Shown piece after piece: positions 47,903 to 57,658 of a stretch of 64,000 bases of DNA; position 1 is the first letter of the stretch; the number at the start of each line of letters is the position of its first letter. The position numbers were made by a program, and so were the translations under genes. The notes below the pieces were generated by a model. That model saw only the letters and a program-made list of their open reading frames with translations. It had not been told where the DNA came from and did no database searches. Origin of the DNA: Sphingobacterium daejeonense (GTDB lineage Bacteria > Bacteroidota > Bacteroidia > Sphingobacteriales > Sphingobacteriaceae); assembly GCF_901472535.1 (NCBI RefSeq), contig NZ_LR590470.1, positions 4,340,001-4,404,000 of the forward strand, in the 5' to 3' direction.

Positions 47903-48037
47903 TCATTTCTGAGACGGAAACACGATGTTGCATTTCGGGTCGTCAGGATGGTCCTGTCCCAGCCCAAGCATCTCCAACGGGGAGATGGGAATGTCCGAGA
48001 GCAGGATGTAGCGGTGATGTCTCTGCTTGCTTTCCAT
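47903..48037 (-). CDS. 44-residue peptide, candidate signal or precursor peptide
   Basis: Starts MESKQRHHRYILLSDIPISP and ends with DDPKCNIVFPSQK; one Cys near the C-terminus, His/Arg-rich start. Same strand as the acyltransferase-like, LytS-like and LytTR genes, and first in that row. The perfect hairpin at 47871-47898 directly follows it, an arrangement often seen between a highly expressed precursor gene and its less expressed processing genes. No signal peptide. No known family recognised; too short for standard gene finding. Confidence 0.5.
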   Translation of the reverse strand: MESKQRHHRYILLSDIPISPLEMLGLGQDHPDDPKCNIVFPSQK

Positions 48038-48667
48038 TTTTATGGTCCTCTATGGTTAATACTCTTCCGGTCTCGCACCGGAACGGCGGCTCCAGGCCAA
48101 GGAGTCTTTGCGATCGATCAGGACAAAGGTGCCCCAAAGATCCCGGCAGCGCAAGGGGCACGGGCAGGAAAACCAAGTTTTGGCCCACAGGGAGAAGAAA
48201 TTCGTCATTATTGCCCAAAAAGACTGTTTGGAGGGTTAAAAACTGCACTTCGTGCAGGGATCCTAATGTCGAAAACGCTGATAATCAAACCTAGACATAC
48301 CTCTTCCTGAACTCTCAGTACCGGCTGCAAACTCCTTGGACCAGGGGTTTCCGACGGTGGAAAGACGATATCGCCAAAATCACCGGTAATTGGGATCCAG
48401 CTCCCATTTCATATCCCCTGGAACCCCTAATTGGGGGAGTTGGCGGTATTTTGTTTTGTTGCACGGGATTATCCATCGACCTTTACATGACCGTTTCTGA
48501 AAATTCAATGCGGCACTGGAAACCCGTTCCGGGAGCCGTTGAGTCCAAGAGCCGGGGATGCGGCCCGATGCCGGGCAACTTCTTTTCAGGAGCTGGAAAG
48601 ATTGCCCACTGATTTGCCCTTGACCTTTATGGGAAAAGCCGAAGTGGCCAATTTTTCGATCGCAACA
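48038..48667. other. About 630 bp without a supported gene
   Basis: Divergent region between the minus-strand peptide operon and the plus-strand MauE row. It should carry both promoters, but I see no full TTTG-N19-TAnnTTTG match on either strand. Confidence 0.35.
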
Positions 48668-48829
48668 ATGACCAAGAACACAGTTATGTTAAAGGAATTC
48701 CACAACCGTAAATTCGCTCTCTTTCCCCATCCGGGGGGTAACTTTTTTTTGGGCGGTGAGGTCCGGAAGAGTACAGGCGCCCCGCAAGATGAACCACCGA
48801 TTCACACCAACAGGCAAAGCATACCATGA
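48668..48829 (+). CDS. Possible 53-residue leader peptide overlapping MauE
   Basis: Reads MTKNTVMLKEFHNRKFALFP, then HPGGNFFLGGEVRKST and a Pro/Asn/Gln-rich end. Its stop overlaps the MauE start (ATGA), suggesting translational coupling. Against it: the frame crosses a G6 and a T8 run, and CCCC-ATCC-GGGG followed by T8 could instead be a weak terminator. Treat as tentative. Confidence 0.3.
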   Translation: MTKNTVMLKEFHNRKFALFPHPGGNFFLGGEVRKSTGAPQDEPPIHTNRQSIP

Positions 48830-49305
48830 AAAACCGATTCCAAAGAACGGGAGTGGCGGCCGGGACGGCCGGAACCTCCGACCCAAGGCTGTCCCAGTCC
48901 AGGGATATCTTGGTCTACCAGACGGTCTGTCTGACCTATGTCTTCCTTTTTGCTTACACGGGTTACAGCAAACTGATGGACATCGCACCTTTCATAAAGG
49001 GCATAGGCAGGGTCCCCATACTGGGCAGCCATGCCGCGGTGATCGGATGGGGGATCCCCGCCCTAGAACTACTCCTGGCCCTGGGCATGGTCCTTCCCAG
49101 CAGAAAGCTGAGGCATAATTCCCTAAAGGCCTCCGTAGCCCTGATGGGAGCATTTACGGCCTACTTGCTTCTGATGATCGCTTTTGTCAGGGAAAAGCTG
49201 TGCCACTGCGGCGGTGTCATCGGATCGATGGGATGGGAACAGCACCTGGCATTCAATATCATCATCCTTATGCTGGGAATGTGGGCCATCCGGAAAAACA
49301 ACTGA
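48826..49305 (+). CDS. MauE/DoxX-family redox-associated membrane protein
   Basis: 159 residues, four membrane helices: TVCLTYVFLFAYTGYSKLMD, VIGWGIPALELLLALGMVLP, ASVALMGAFTAYLLLMIAFV and HLAFNIIILMLGMWAIRKNN. The redox pair CHCGGVIG lies between helices three and four. MauE-like proteins feed reducing or oxidising equivalents through a Cys pair to exported thiol proteins. It precedes a small secreted Cys-containing protein by 27 bp, and a TlpA-like gene is convergent just beyond. Confidence 0.88.
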   Translation: MKNRFQRTGVAAGTAGTSDPRLSQSRDILVYQTVCLTYVFLFAYTGYSKLMDIAPFIKGIGRVPILGSHAAVIGWGIPALELLLALGMVLPSRKLRHNSLKASVALMGAFTAYLLLMIAFVREKLCHCGGVIGSMGWEQHLAFNIIILMLGMWAIRKNN

Positions 49306-49332
49306 TTTTTGAACATAAAAAACAAGAACATC

Positions 49333-49670
49333 ATGAACATCATAAAAAAAACATACGGCCCCTCCCTATTGGGACTGGCCGTGATCGGGACCGCATTTTC
49401 GATGAGTGCGTTCACCGAAAGCAACAGATCGAGCGCCAGGTTGGCTGGAAGAAATCTACGTCAATTCCTCCAGTGGGGAATATACACATCTCTCCGGTGC
49501 CTATGACCCAAACAACTGCCGAGAAAACAGCACGAACACCTGTGCTTGGCAGAGAACTGAAAAAACCTGGTTCCGTTCCCAGCACTTTCAGTGCTTCTCA
49601 GGCCGCTGACCTGAAAGCACAGGGGCTGATCGTGGAGATGGATGCCAAGAAGGGCGTCTATATCCCCTAA
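49333..49670 (+). pseudogene. Small exported Cys-pair protein (DUF6520-like), two frameshifts
   Basis: Starts with a signal peptide (YGPSLLGLAVIGTAFSMSAF). It continues, after removal of one base near GGTTGG (about 49438-49445), as WLEEIYVNSSSGEYTHLSGA then YDPNNCRENSTNTCAWQ, with a Cys pair. After removal of one base from the A6 run near 49560-49566 it ends as KPGSVPSTFSASQAADLKAQ and KKGVYIP. Rebuilt length is about 111 residues. Small secreted proteins with a late C-x(7)-CA pair next to MauE are common in Bacteroidetes. The two Cys are plausible partners of MauE/TlpA. Confidence 0.65.
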
Positions 49671-49678
49671 ACACTCAG

Positions 49679-49703
49679 AGAATCCCGGCATGGCCGGGAT
49701 TCT
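49679..49703. terminator. Bidirectional terminator between convergent genes
   Basis: Perfect 10-bp stem AGAATCCCGG/CCGGGATTCT with loop CATGG, followed by TTCCTTTTT on the plus strand. It lies 9 bp after the small Cys protein and 30 bp before the TlpA-like stop. Confidence 0.8.
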
Positions 49704-49732
49704 TTCCTTTTTACTGAAAAAAGGCAACCAAC

Positions 49733-51259
49733 CTACATTTTCGGTTCTATGGCACGCTCGACCATCTCGATGAATCCCGGTACCTGGCTGCTTGTCCGGA
49801 CATCCGGTGGATTCATGGCTACCACTCGGTTATTGCCATCCACTATCACTTGGGTTGGATATGAATTTATCCCCAGGTGCCTCACTATGGCACGGTCTTT
49901 TCCCGGACCTACCCAGAGGTTTATGTCGCCTTCTGAGGAATATGTTCCGGAGGTCACCGAACTCTTCCATCTCTGTTCATCCAGGTCCACCGATATGTTG
50001 ACGAACCTGACATTGGGATTCCCCCTGAACCGGTCCTTTACAGGACGCATTGCCCTTGTGCAATACCGCGCAGCCTATGCAACCCGTGTACCAGAAGTCA
50101 TATACGACCACCTTGCCCTCAAGGTCCGAATTCCTCACCAGCTGACCGTCCTGGTCCACCATTTCGAATTCGAAGAAAGGATTCCCCGGGGAAGTCCTTG
50201 ACCTCTGCTTCAGCACGTATTCCCTCCTTTGGGGCTCCCCAATCTTTGAGGATAGGACAGAAAAGGTCCTAGGGTCCATGTACTTTCGGGCCCCTCGGTC
50301 CAAGAATGCCGAAAAAGCAACCTCATCAAAGGTCCTGCCCTGATACCTTCGGGCTATTATATCCAGTACGGGCGGAAATTCAACCGACATTCTCCCCCTG
50401 GACCATGCTATATGCTACAAGCAGGTCCGTCACTGCCTTCATGTTGAGGTAGGAGGCAAATTCGGGCGAGTTGCCTTCATATGATCTTGCATAATCCTGT
50501 TCCCGGCCGATCTGGCTGTCCATATAATAGCGCGCTGCAACGGGACGGGCAGCATCAGGGCCCAGCTCCACCAAATAACGAAATCCACCCAACTCCCTGT
50601 TCCTCAGCCTCCCTATCTGTTCATATTTAAGGACCCGTGCAAACTCAGGGTCCAGCATTGGCAGATAGCGTTCGAAGTTCTCCATCAGGGCGGCTTCCCA
50701 ACCCAGGTATGCCGAACGAATTTCATCAAGAAAAGGACGGGTCCTTTGGGCCAGCCCGAGAGTGTCATTTTGGTTGTAGCGCACCCTGATCCGGACCATT
50801 TCCTCTAAACGCTCCTCATCCAGAGAGATGGCCTGCATCTGCAGGAGGCACGCTGGGGTGGATGCAGGTCCGGGCGATATCCGCGAACCCGAGACGCGCA
50901 GATCAAGTGTATCCCCCTTTCCCATCAGAAAAGGGCGATAGGACAGCGGACGGAAAAGCTTCTCGGCCTGAAGTGTGCCGCTGGGAGGGATGATGAGCAG
51001 ATAGGAAGGACCGGGGGGTCTCTGGCAGGTTGATTTGGAAACTCCCCGATTCCAGCCTGGCATAGTGAGCGGGTGCCTCCGAATATATACGCCCCATCCC
51101 CAGGACATCACCCGAATACCTGAACTCTATGGAATCAACCTTTAGGGAAGGGTCAACGCTCCCCATGAAAACTTTCTGCCCTAAACTGCAGGTTGTCCAT
51201 AGGGAAACCACCAGCGCCAGGCAGAATTGGTGCAATTTGATTTTTTTTGATTTTTTCAT
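49733..51259 (-). pseudogene. TlpA-like exported thiol-disulfide oxidoreductase, three frameshifts
   Basis: Starts at 51259 with a signal peptide (LHQFCLALVVSLWTTCSLGQ). An N-terminal DUF4369-like part follows, then a helical middle (YLGWEAALMENFERYLPMLD), and a C-terminal thioredoxin domain VVVYDFWYTGCIGCAVLH (active site CIGC) with FVNISVDLDEQRW and INSYPTQVIVDGNNRVVAMN (cis-Pro). Each frame change is fixed by removing one base: G6 at 51013-51018, C5 at 50394-50398, CCC at 50053-50055. Rebuilt, it is about 507 residues. It lies 23 bp after SusD in the same direction. Confidence 0.8.
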
Positions 51260-51282
51260 CTCATTTATTTTTTTAGTGTTAT

Positions 51283-52662
51283 CTATCTTTCGTTCTGGGC
51301 GATTCCGCTCCTGTTTATTTCGTCCTGGGGGATATTGAAAACGTACCTCCCGGAGGTGGGCTCAAGGGTATGTACCTTTCCGCCCAATGTCCGTCTGAGC
51401 ACGAGGCCTGCGCCACGGCCGTTCAGCCTCTTGATGTCGTCCCAGCGGATCCCCCTCCAGACCAGTTCCTTCCTCCTCTCCAGCAGGACCAACTCAAGGG
51501 CAGAGGATGCCTCAAGGAATGTTGTGCTGGCGTACGAGCCAAGGGAATACCTGTGCTTGCGCAGCCTGTTGTAGAGGACCTCCGCGCCATGCAGGTGCCC
51601 CCTGCGCACCAGGCACTCTGCCTTTATGAGCAGGACCTCATCGACGGCCAGTCCATTGAACGGGCTGAGCCCACTCCCGTTGTAGCCCCTCTTCACGATG
51701 TGCCTGCCGGGTAGGACCTCCCTGAAAAAGACGCTGCGCCTCAGGTCTCCCGTATCGTACAGCGCCATCAGCGAAGTGTCCACGAACACCGTCCCGCCCT
51801 GGTTGAGCTGGGATGCGTTGTTGTAGCTGTTGGTGGCACCGTACAGAATCAGCTCATCGTTGGTCAGGGAAAATGGTGTATTGGTTTCCGTGGAAACCGA
51901 ATTGTAATCGATCAGCCTGTCGTAGCGATTCAGGACGCTGTCGGCATACCTCTCTGCCAGATGGAACTCTCCCCTGTACAGATATATCCTTGAGAGCTGC
52001 GCAAAGACGGCCAACCTGGTGGGCCTGTTCCTCTCTGGGAGCGGTCCATAGCTCTTCAGGTGAGCGAGTGCCTGCTGTAGATCTGCAAAGACCGAAGCGT
52101 AGCACTCCTGAACGCTGGCCCTTGGCATCAGGGCATCGACCGAAGGGTCCCTGCGCAGGGGTATGCCCAAATCCGATGACTGGGTGAGTGAGTCGAAGGG
52201 TACAGAGAAGTTCTTGAGCAGGTCATAATTTGCCCTTGCCCTGTGAAAATGGGCCTGTCCGTAGACCTCAGCGTACTGGCCGCCCTGGATGAGGCCACCG
52301 GTCTGCTTCTGTACCCCATCGATTATGCTGTTGGCGTAGAAAACGGTCCTGTAGGGAGCGTTCCAGTCTTCCCTTGCGACCTCCCCTCCAAAAACGTCCC
52401 GCTCCCAGACATAGGCATTGCGCTCGGTGGCCGACCTGCTGGAGAGCCAGTCCGATTCTGAGGTTATGAAATATTCGTCCGCGCTCAGGTGGGGAAGTGC
52501 GCTGGTATAGCCCACGGCCGTAAAGTTGTCCAGCAGCCGCTGGAAATCATCCGGTGAGCTAGGAACGATGACGTTACTGTTGGGCCTCTCTTCCAGGAAT
52601 TCTGCCGAGCATCCCAGCAGCGAGAGCAGTGCTGTAAAATAAAATATTGATCTTTTCATCAT
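51283..52662 (-). CDS. SusD/RagB-family lipoprotein
   Basis: 459 residues. Lipoprotein signal (MKRSIFYFTALLSLLGCSAE), then FLEERPNSNVIVPSSPDDFQ, a helical SusD core (VYGQAHFHRARANYDLLKNF), and the C-terminal part ELVWRGIRWDDIKRLNGRGA and YVFNIPQDEINRSG. Complete. Its ATG overlaps the stop of the SusC-like gene by 4 bp, indicating translational coupling. The second SusC/SusD pair of the window, placed next to TlpA/MauE genes rather than sugar enzymes. Confidence 0.93.
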   Translation of the reverse strand: MMKRSIFYFTALLSLLGCSAEFLEERPNSNVIVPSSPDDFQRLLDNFTAVGYTSALPHLSADEYFITSESDWLSSRSATERNAYVWERDVFGGEVAREDWNAPYRTVFYANSIIDGVQKQTGGLIQGGQYAEVYGQAHFHRARANYDLLKNFSVPFDSLTQSSDLGIPLRRDPSVDALMPRASVQECYASVFADLQQALAHLKSYGPLPERNRPTRLAVFAQLSRIYLYRGEFHLAERYADSVLNRYDRLIDYNSVSTETNTPFSLTNDELILYGATNSYNNASQLNQGGTVFVDTSLMALYDTGDLRRSVFFREVLPGRHIVKRGYNGSGLSPFNGLAVDEVLLIKAECLVRRGHLHGAEVLYNRLRKHRYSLGSYASTTFLEASSALELVLLERRKELVWRGIRWDDIKRLNGRGAGLVLRRTLGGKVHTLEPTSGRYVFNIPQDEINRSGIAQNER

Positions 52663-55600
52663 TTCCAGTAGTTTAATTTAATACCAAGAGTCATTTCAAA
52701 AGGTGATGGGATTCCGTCCCCTATATCCGGATCCAGCCCTTCCCCATTGGCCCTCCAGATGATGCCCAGATTATTGGCGTGCAGGAAAAGCTGCAGTTCT
52801 GCCTTTCTATGTGAAGCAAAGGGCAGGACGGCATAGGAAACCCTGAGATCCTGTAACCTGACGGCGCTTCCACTATAGGCCAGGACAGAGGAATGCTGGT
52901 AGAACTCCTCCCTGTTCAAATCCCTGGGATAGACGAACCTGGGAACCTGTGTGGTTGCCTCATCCCCCGGCCGCTGCCACCTGCGATGGTAATCCGAGAA
53001 GGTGTAGCGTCCGGCGATCAGTTCCGAGGAATTCATGGAATTGGTCCTTCGAAGGTAGTTCCCCAGCTTGTAAAGGAGCTGGAAGGATACCTCAAAACCC
53101 TTGAAGGACAGCGTGTTCCGCAAACTGCCGTAATGGGTCGGTGACATCGAGCCCATCACGATTAGGGCATCCCTTTCGAAGCCGTTCAGTATCCCGCTGT
53201 ACTCGTCAGACTCTTTGCCCCCGAGATATCCCATCGGGTCGCCCTTATGGTCAAGGCCGGCAGACCGGTAGAGGACCAGAGAGTTGATGGGGTTGCCGGC
53301 AATAGGGAAGATGCCCGAAGCGGTCACCACGTCGGAATTCGTACTTGTGGCAGCATAGTAATCAACGACGCGGTCCCTGGTGTGGTTATAGATCAGGTCT
53401 GTCCTGAACCTGGCCGCCCCGGAGCTCACCCAGTCGACCCATACCTGGGCGTCGATGCCCCGGGTCTTGGTCCGGGCAACGTTGCCATAGAACTCGGTAA
53501 CCCCGGTCTGAGGGGCTATGGGGCTGTTTCCCATCAGGTCCTTGCCGCGCTTGATGTAATATTCCAGGGAACCCCCCAAATCGGTTGCCCAAGGCCTGGA
53601 AATCGAGGCCAATGTTCAAATTGGATACACGCTCCCATCTCAGGGCACTGTTTGGCGGATTGGTGATCCGGTCCGCGGGGCTCCCCCAGAGGTTCCTGTT
53701 CTGGTAGAGCACAGAGGTCAGGAATGCCGTTGTACTCTTGTCGACGTTCCCGTTGTAGCCATAGGTAACCCTCAACTTCAGCCCCTCAAGGGGCGGCCAC
53801 CCCAAAAGGTCCTGGAAGGAGTAGGAAGTGCCCAGGGACCATAGCGGTACCCCCTTCTGGTTGGCGGAGACACCGAAGATGTTGGAGGCATCCTTCCGTG
53901 CACTTGCGGTCACCGTGAGGTTGTCCCTGAAAGTATAGGACATCAGGCCGAACCAAGACCTGTTGTTGTCCACCTGCCTTCTAAGGGAACCATACCGCTC
54001 GATCCTCCTGTAGTCACCGTTATGGTATATGGGAAAGAAGCTGAATATGTCCACCTCGGCAAAATTTTCCAGGTCACTGTCATATCCATAGATATAACCG
54101 GGGCTCTCCGAACGGACCCTGTCCTGCCTCCACTCGGCACCCAAAAGACCGCTAAGCCTATGGTCTTCCCAGAGCGTCTCGTTCCAGTCTAGCTGCGCGC
54201 GCCCGTACCTGGAATCCGAGCGAACCGTCCCTCGGTCCATTATCGCGCCCAAGGGGACCGGCCTGGTCACTGTACCTGTGGATGGATCGATGCTGGAAAA
54301 CTGGTTGACCATGTTCCTCACAAAGAAGGAACTTGGGTCATAGAGTGTGCTCCAGTCCTGCCAACCCGTGCTGGAGAGGAAGTTGACCTTCAGCGCCAGG
54401 GAACGGTAAATGGCTCCCCTTGCACCAAAATCGTACCTCAGGTTGCGGTCGCTGCGGGAGTAGCTGTTCCACTCGCCCCGAAGCTCCTCCACGGGTCGGT
54501 ATTTCCAGTCCAGGAGCATTCCATTTCCCACGGTATCGGTATAGGATTTCCTGAGCGTTCCGGCAGCTGAAACCTCCAAGGGAGCCCCATCGTCCCCCAA
54601 CAGCCTTTCATAGGGAAACCTGGGACTAAATCCCAGCGCATTCCCATTTCTGTTGCTGTTGCCGGAATACCACAAGTTCATTTCCGCGCCAAACCTGTCC
54701 GATGCATCCTTCCATTGGCTGGATGCCCTCAGGTTCAATCGCTGCTGGTCCACAGATACCGTTTCTTTGAGGGAACGGTCATATCCCACGCTCATGGTAC
54801 TGCGCACAGATCTGGACGATGAGGATAGGCCCAGATAATATTGCTGCTCGAATTTTGGCCTATAGAAGATTTGGGACAGGTCCTTCCTGTTGTCTACCCC
54901 TGCATACTGCTGCAAAAGGCCTTCTGCACGGCCGGATGATATCTCACCCTTTCCCAGGCGATCCAGCAGGTCCACAACGGGCGAAACGTCCTCGTAGCTG
55001 CTGTTGAGGGCCCGGGTGTATTCACCCTTGGAGAAGAGGAAACTCTCCAGCTCGATCAGCTCCGCGGACCCTATGCGTTTCTGATAGAAAAGATCGGGCC
55101 GGTCTGAAACGGTGAGATTTGATGAAAACTCAGCGCTGAAGGTCTCTTTTGCTTTCTTGGTGGTGATCACGATCACGCCATTGGCAGACCTTACGCCCCA
55201 TATGGAGGCAGCGGTGGCATCCTTCAGCACCGTCACACTTTCTATATCACTTGGATTCAGGCTGTTGATATCCCCCTCATAGGGAAAATTATCGACGACC
55301 ACCAATGGCCTCGTTGATGAGAAAAGCGTACTCCTGCCCCGAATGCTCATTCCATCGGCATTGCCCGTATTCCTGTCCAAGAGCAACCCGTTGGTGACCC
55401 CGTTCAGCCTGGAAAGAATGTTCATGGACGGGCTGCGCTGCAGGGTCCTGCTGTCCACTAGAGCAAAGCTACCGGTAGCCCTTTCGCGGGGTATCTGCTG
55501 GTATCCGGTACTCACGACCTCTACCTGCTCGATCATGTTGGCCACGGGCACCAACATGATCTCCATCGGTAAGGTCGATGGGTTCAATAAAATTGCCGTA

Positions 55601-55959
55601 TCCCTGTACCCAACATGGCTCAGAGATATCTTTCGTTCGGAAGAGTCCGATGGCAGCTGGAACCGTCCCTTGCTGTCGGTCTTGGCCTCTACTTCCAGTC
55701 CCCGGATGCTGACCCCTTGAACGGGTTTACCAGTAACGGCATCCAGGACTGTCCCGGTGGCCAATTTACCTTTTGTTTCCATTGTTAGGTGTTCTTGGGC
55801 GACCAGCTGATTGCCCAGAAGAAAGAAACCTATCGTTAGAAGGATAGGAAAGAGAAAATTCCCTTTCAGGCAATAATTTTCATTGATGAAAGGTTTCACT
55901 GCTGATGAACTCCTTATCAAAAACTTAGGTATTGCATTTTTTAAAGTTTTATTTTGCAT
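52659..55959 (-). pseudogene. SusC/RagA-family TonB-dependent receptor, one frameshift
   Basis: Preferred start at 55959 (MQNKTLKNAIPKFLIRSSSA); a longer frame to 56001 is open. The signal region is FLFPILLTIGFFLLGNQLVA. Carboxypeptidase-like domain: GTVLDAVTGKPVQGVSIRGL. Plug domain with VLKDATAASIWGVRSANGVI and VITTKKAKE. The barrel breaks at the C6 run 53572-53577; removing one base joins FQALGNRFGG to GSLEYYIKRGKDLMGNSP, and the protein ends MTLGIKLNYWK. About 1099 residues rebuilt. Transports a ligand with the SusD downstream. Confidence 0.85.
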
Positions 55960-56001
55960 AGTGTTAATTTGGTTTCTAAAGGTTATCCATGCTGTTTGCA
56001 A

Positions 56002-56657
56002 TAGAAAAATAAAAATCGATCAATTGTCCAATTTTCCCTTATTGGGGGCCAGCCATACAAGGCATCCTTCATGGTCGTATCGATTCTTATCTTAAAATGT
56101 ACATCCCCCTTGCTTGCAACAGAGTTGGGTTCCCACGTTTGTCCGATCCAATGCAACCTTCCCCTTTTTCAGGGAGAGATAAGCGGTGATCTGCCTGCCA
56201 TCACAAGTTTATTGTGGCGGGATAGGATAGAACATGCTCCTACTTTTACCATCTTCGAACTAATAGAAAATTTGAAGAGTCATGTTGAGGACCACTCGGT
56301 TCCATTCTCCTTCATCAGTATTGGTGAACAAACTTTCCTCTGGCCATGGAAAGAATGTAGCCATCCAGCACCGATCGAAAGTAAATGGACCCCTGCCCGC
56401 CTCTATTTCTGTCAATGTGCAGTAATCTTTCCCTATCTTACTTATATCCTGTGGCAATCTGCGGTCTCTTAAAGAAATATATCATCCCATCTGCTTCCTC
56501 GCACAAGCTCAATCATTTCCGCCGTATGCTCATTTCCAAAAACAGCCCTTTTGTATACCCCTCTTATATGATCGTTGCCATTGGCAATGCAGTCTATTTA
56601 AAATCTTATGGAAATCCTGGTTGCCTAATTATTCCATACTTGCTGGATCAGCCTGCC
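56002..56657. other. About 650 bp of degenerate sequence between SusC and a truncated thioredoxin
   Basis: The minus strand holds short frames (for example FTFDRCWMATFFPWPEESLF at about 56300-56400) that may be the worn-down C-terminal half of the thioredoxin protein starting at 57140. No single intact frame is seen. Confidence 0.35.
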
Positions 56658-57140
56658 TTACTGTTCTACCCGTTCCAGAAAAGCCGACACAAGGTCTTTG
56701 GCCTGGTCGGTGAGCATGATCACTTCCAGGTCCTTTTCCAATTTTTTCTTCAACGCTACGTTTTTTGGGATCATGGCCACGCACGGGGAGCACCACGTTG
56801 CCCAAAAGTCCAGGATAATCAGTTTCTTGTCCCTGAAATCGTTGAGACTTACCCTGTGTTTCCCCTGGGGATGCCTTGTCACGTTCAGCGGCACTTCCCA
56901 CATGGATTCCGGGAGCGTCTGTCCTGCCTGAATCGGAAGGATCTCGTTGGGCCCATCGCCCCCACTCTCGTGGGGATCTTGGGCTACTACTAACTGATTA
57001 TTAAACAAACTGAAACATAGGGTCAGCAAAATCGCTTTCGCAATCTTTTTCCAAGAAGCGGAGGAACCATCAAACGGATCGCTCGGCCGGTTCTTGGTCG
57101 TAATCGTCTTACTAAATCTTTTTTGGTTCAAATTCAGCAT
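56658..57140 (-). CDS. TlpA-like thioredoxin-fold protein, probably truncated
   Basis: 160 residues. Signal region (AKAILLTLCFSLFNNQLVVA), then a MWEVPLNVTRHPQGKHRVSL lead and a redoxin fold KKLIILDFWATWCSPCVAMI (active site CSPC) with LEVIMLTDQAKDLVSAFLER. The fold stops about half way: the family's cis-Pro half and long C-terminal domain are missing, and the next 650 bp is degenerate. Related full proteins accompany SusC/SusD pairs. It has the same strand and direction as the SusC gene about 700 bp downstream. Confidence 0.7.
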   Translation of the reverse strand: MLNLNQKRFSKTITTKNRPSDPFDGSSASWKKIAKAILLTLCFSLFNNQLVVAQDPHESGGDGPNEILPIQAGQTLPESMWEVPLNVTRHPQGKHRVSLNDFRDKKLIILDFWATWCSPCVAMIPKNVALKKKLEKDLEVIMLTDQAKDLVSAFLERVEQ

Positions 57141-57175
57141 TGGTTATTTGGTTACGTGAAGTTTCAGTCCTTTGT

Positions 57176-57196
57176 GAGAGCACTGAAAAAATCTTC
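57176..57196. repeat. Single end of an IS/MITE related to the element in the ndk terminator
   Basis: GAGAGCACTGAAAAAATCTT and the next base match the ndk element's end (GAGGGCACTGAAAAAGTCTT and next base) at 19 of 21 positions. No second end is found within the next 500 bp, so it looks like a remnant. It lies at the right border of the G+C-rich region. Confidence 0.45.
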
Positions 57197-57658
57197 ACAG
57201 GTTTATATCTTATGGCAAAAAGCATTCATTTTTTTGCAATGAAGGCTTTAAAATGAATTGCTTTTTTGTCAAATTGAACAATAACCAGCCCCCTTCCAGA
57301 TCAAATTGACCTGAAAACTATATCCGATACACTTGACAGAATGAAAAAATTAGCCTAGATTTAGATTGTCGAGAAATAAATCATGATGCTGATATTAACT
57401 TTCTGCAAAGTTGCCCTTGCCACTTGTTTTAAGAAGGGGACTGGTGGAACAGGAATACTAGAGGGATTGGCCTGAAACTGCAATTCGAAAGCACCTTTTG
57501 CATCCTGCTATATTGACCGACTATTATTCGGGCGAACAGAATATGTTCTTTATTAATTGTTTCTCGGAGAAAATGCAATGATGATCTTGGATCATCAAAA
57601 ACATTTTTTTTCTTGCTTCAATAGTTTTCGTCCACATAATTTATTTGGTTTATCATGG

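Noticed and set aside
47383..48310. Frames of about 190-255 codons on both strands
   Set aside because: Antisense or off-frame to the acyltransferase-like gene; sequence is low-complexity Arg/Pro/Gly typical of shadow frames in G+C-rich DNA.
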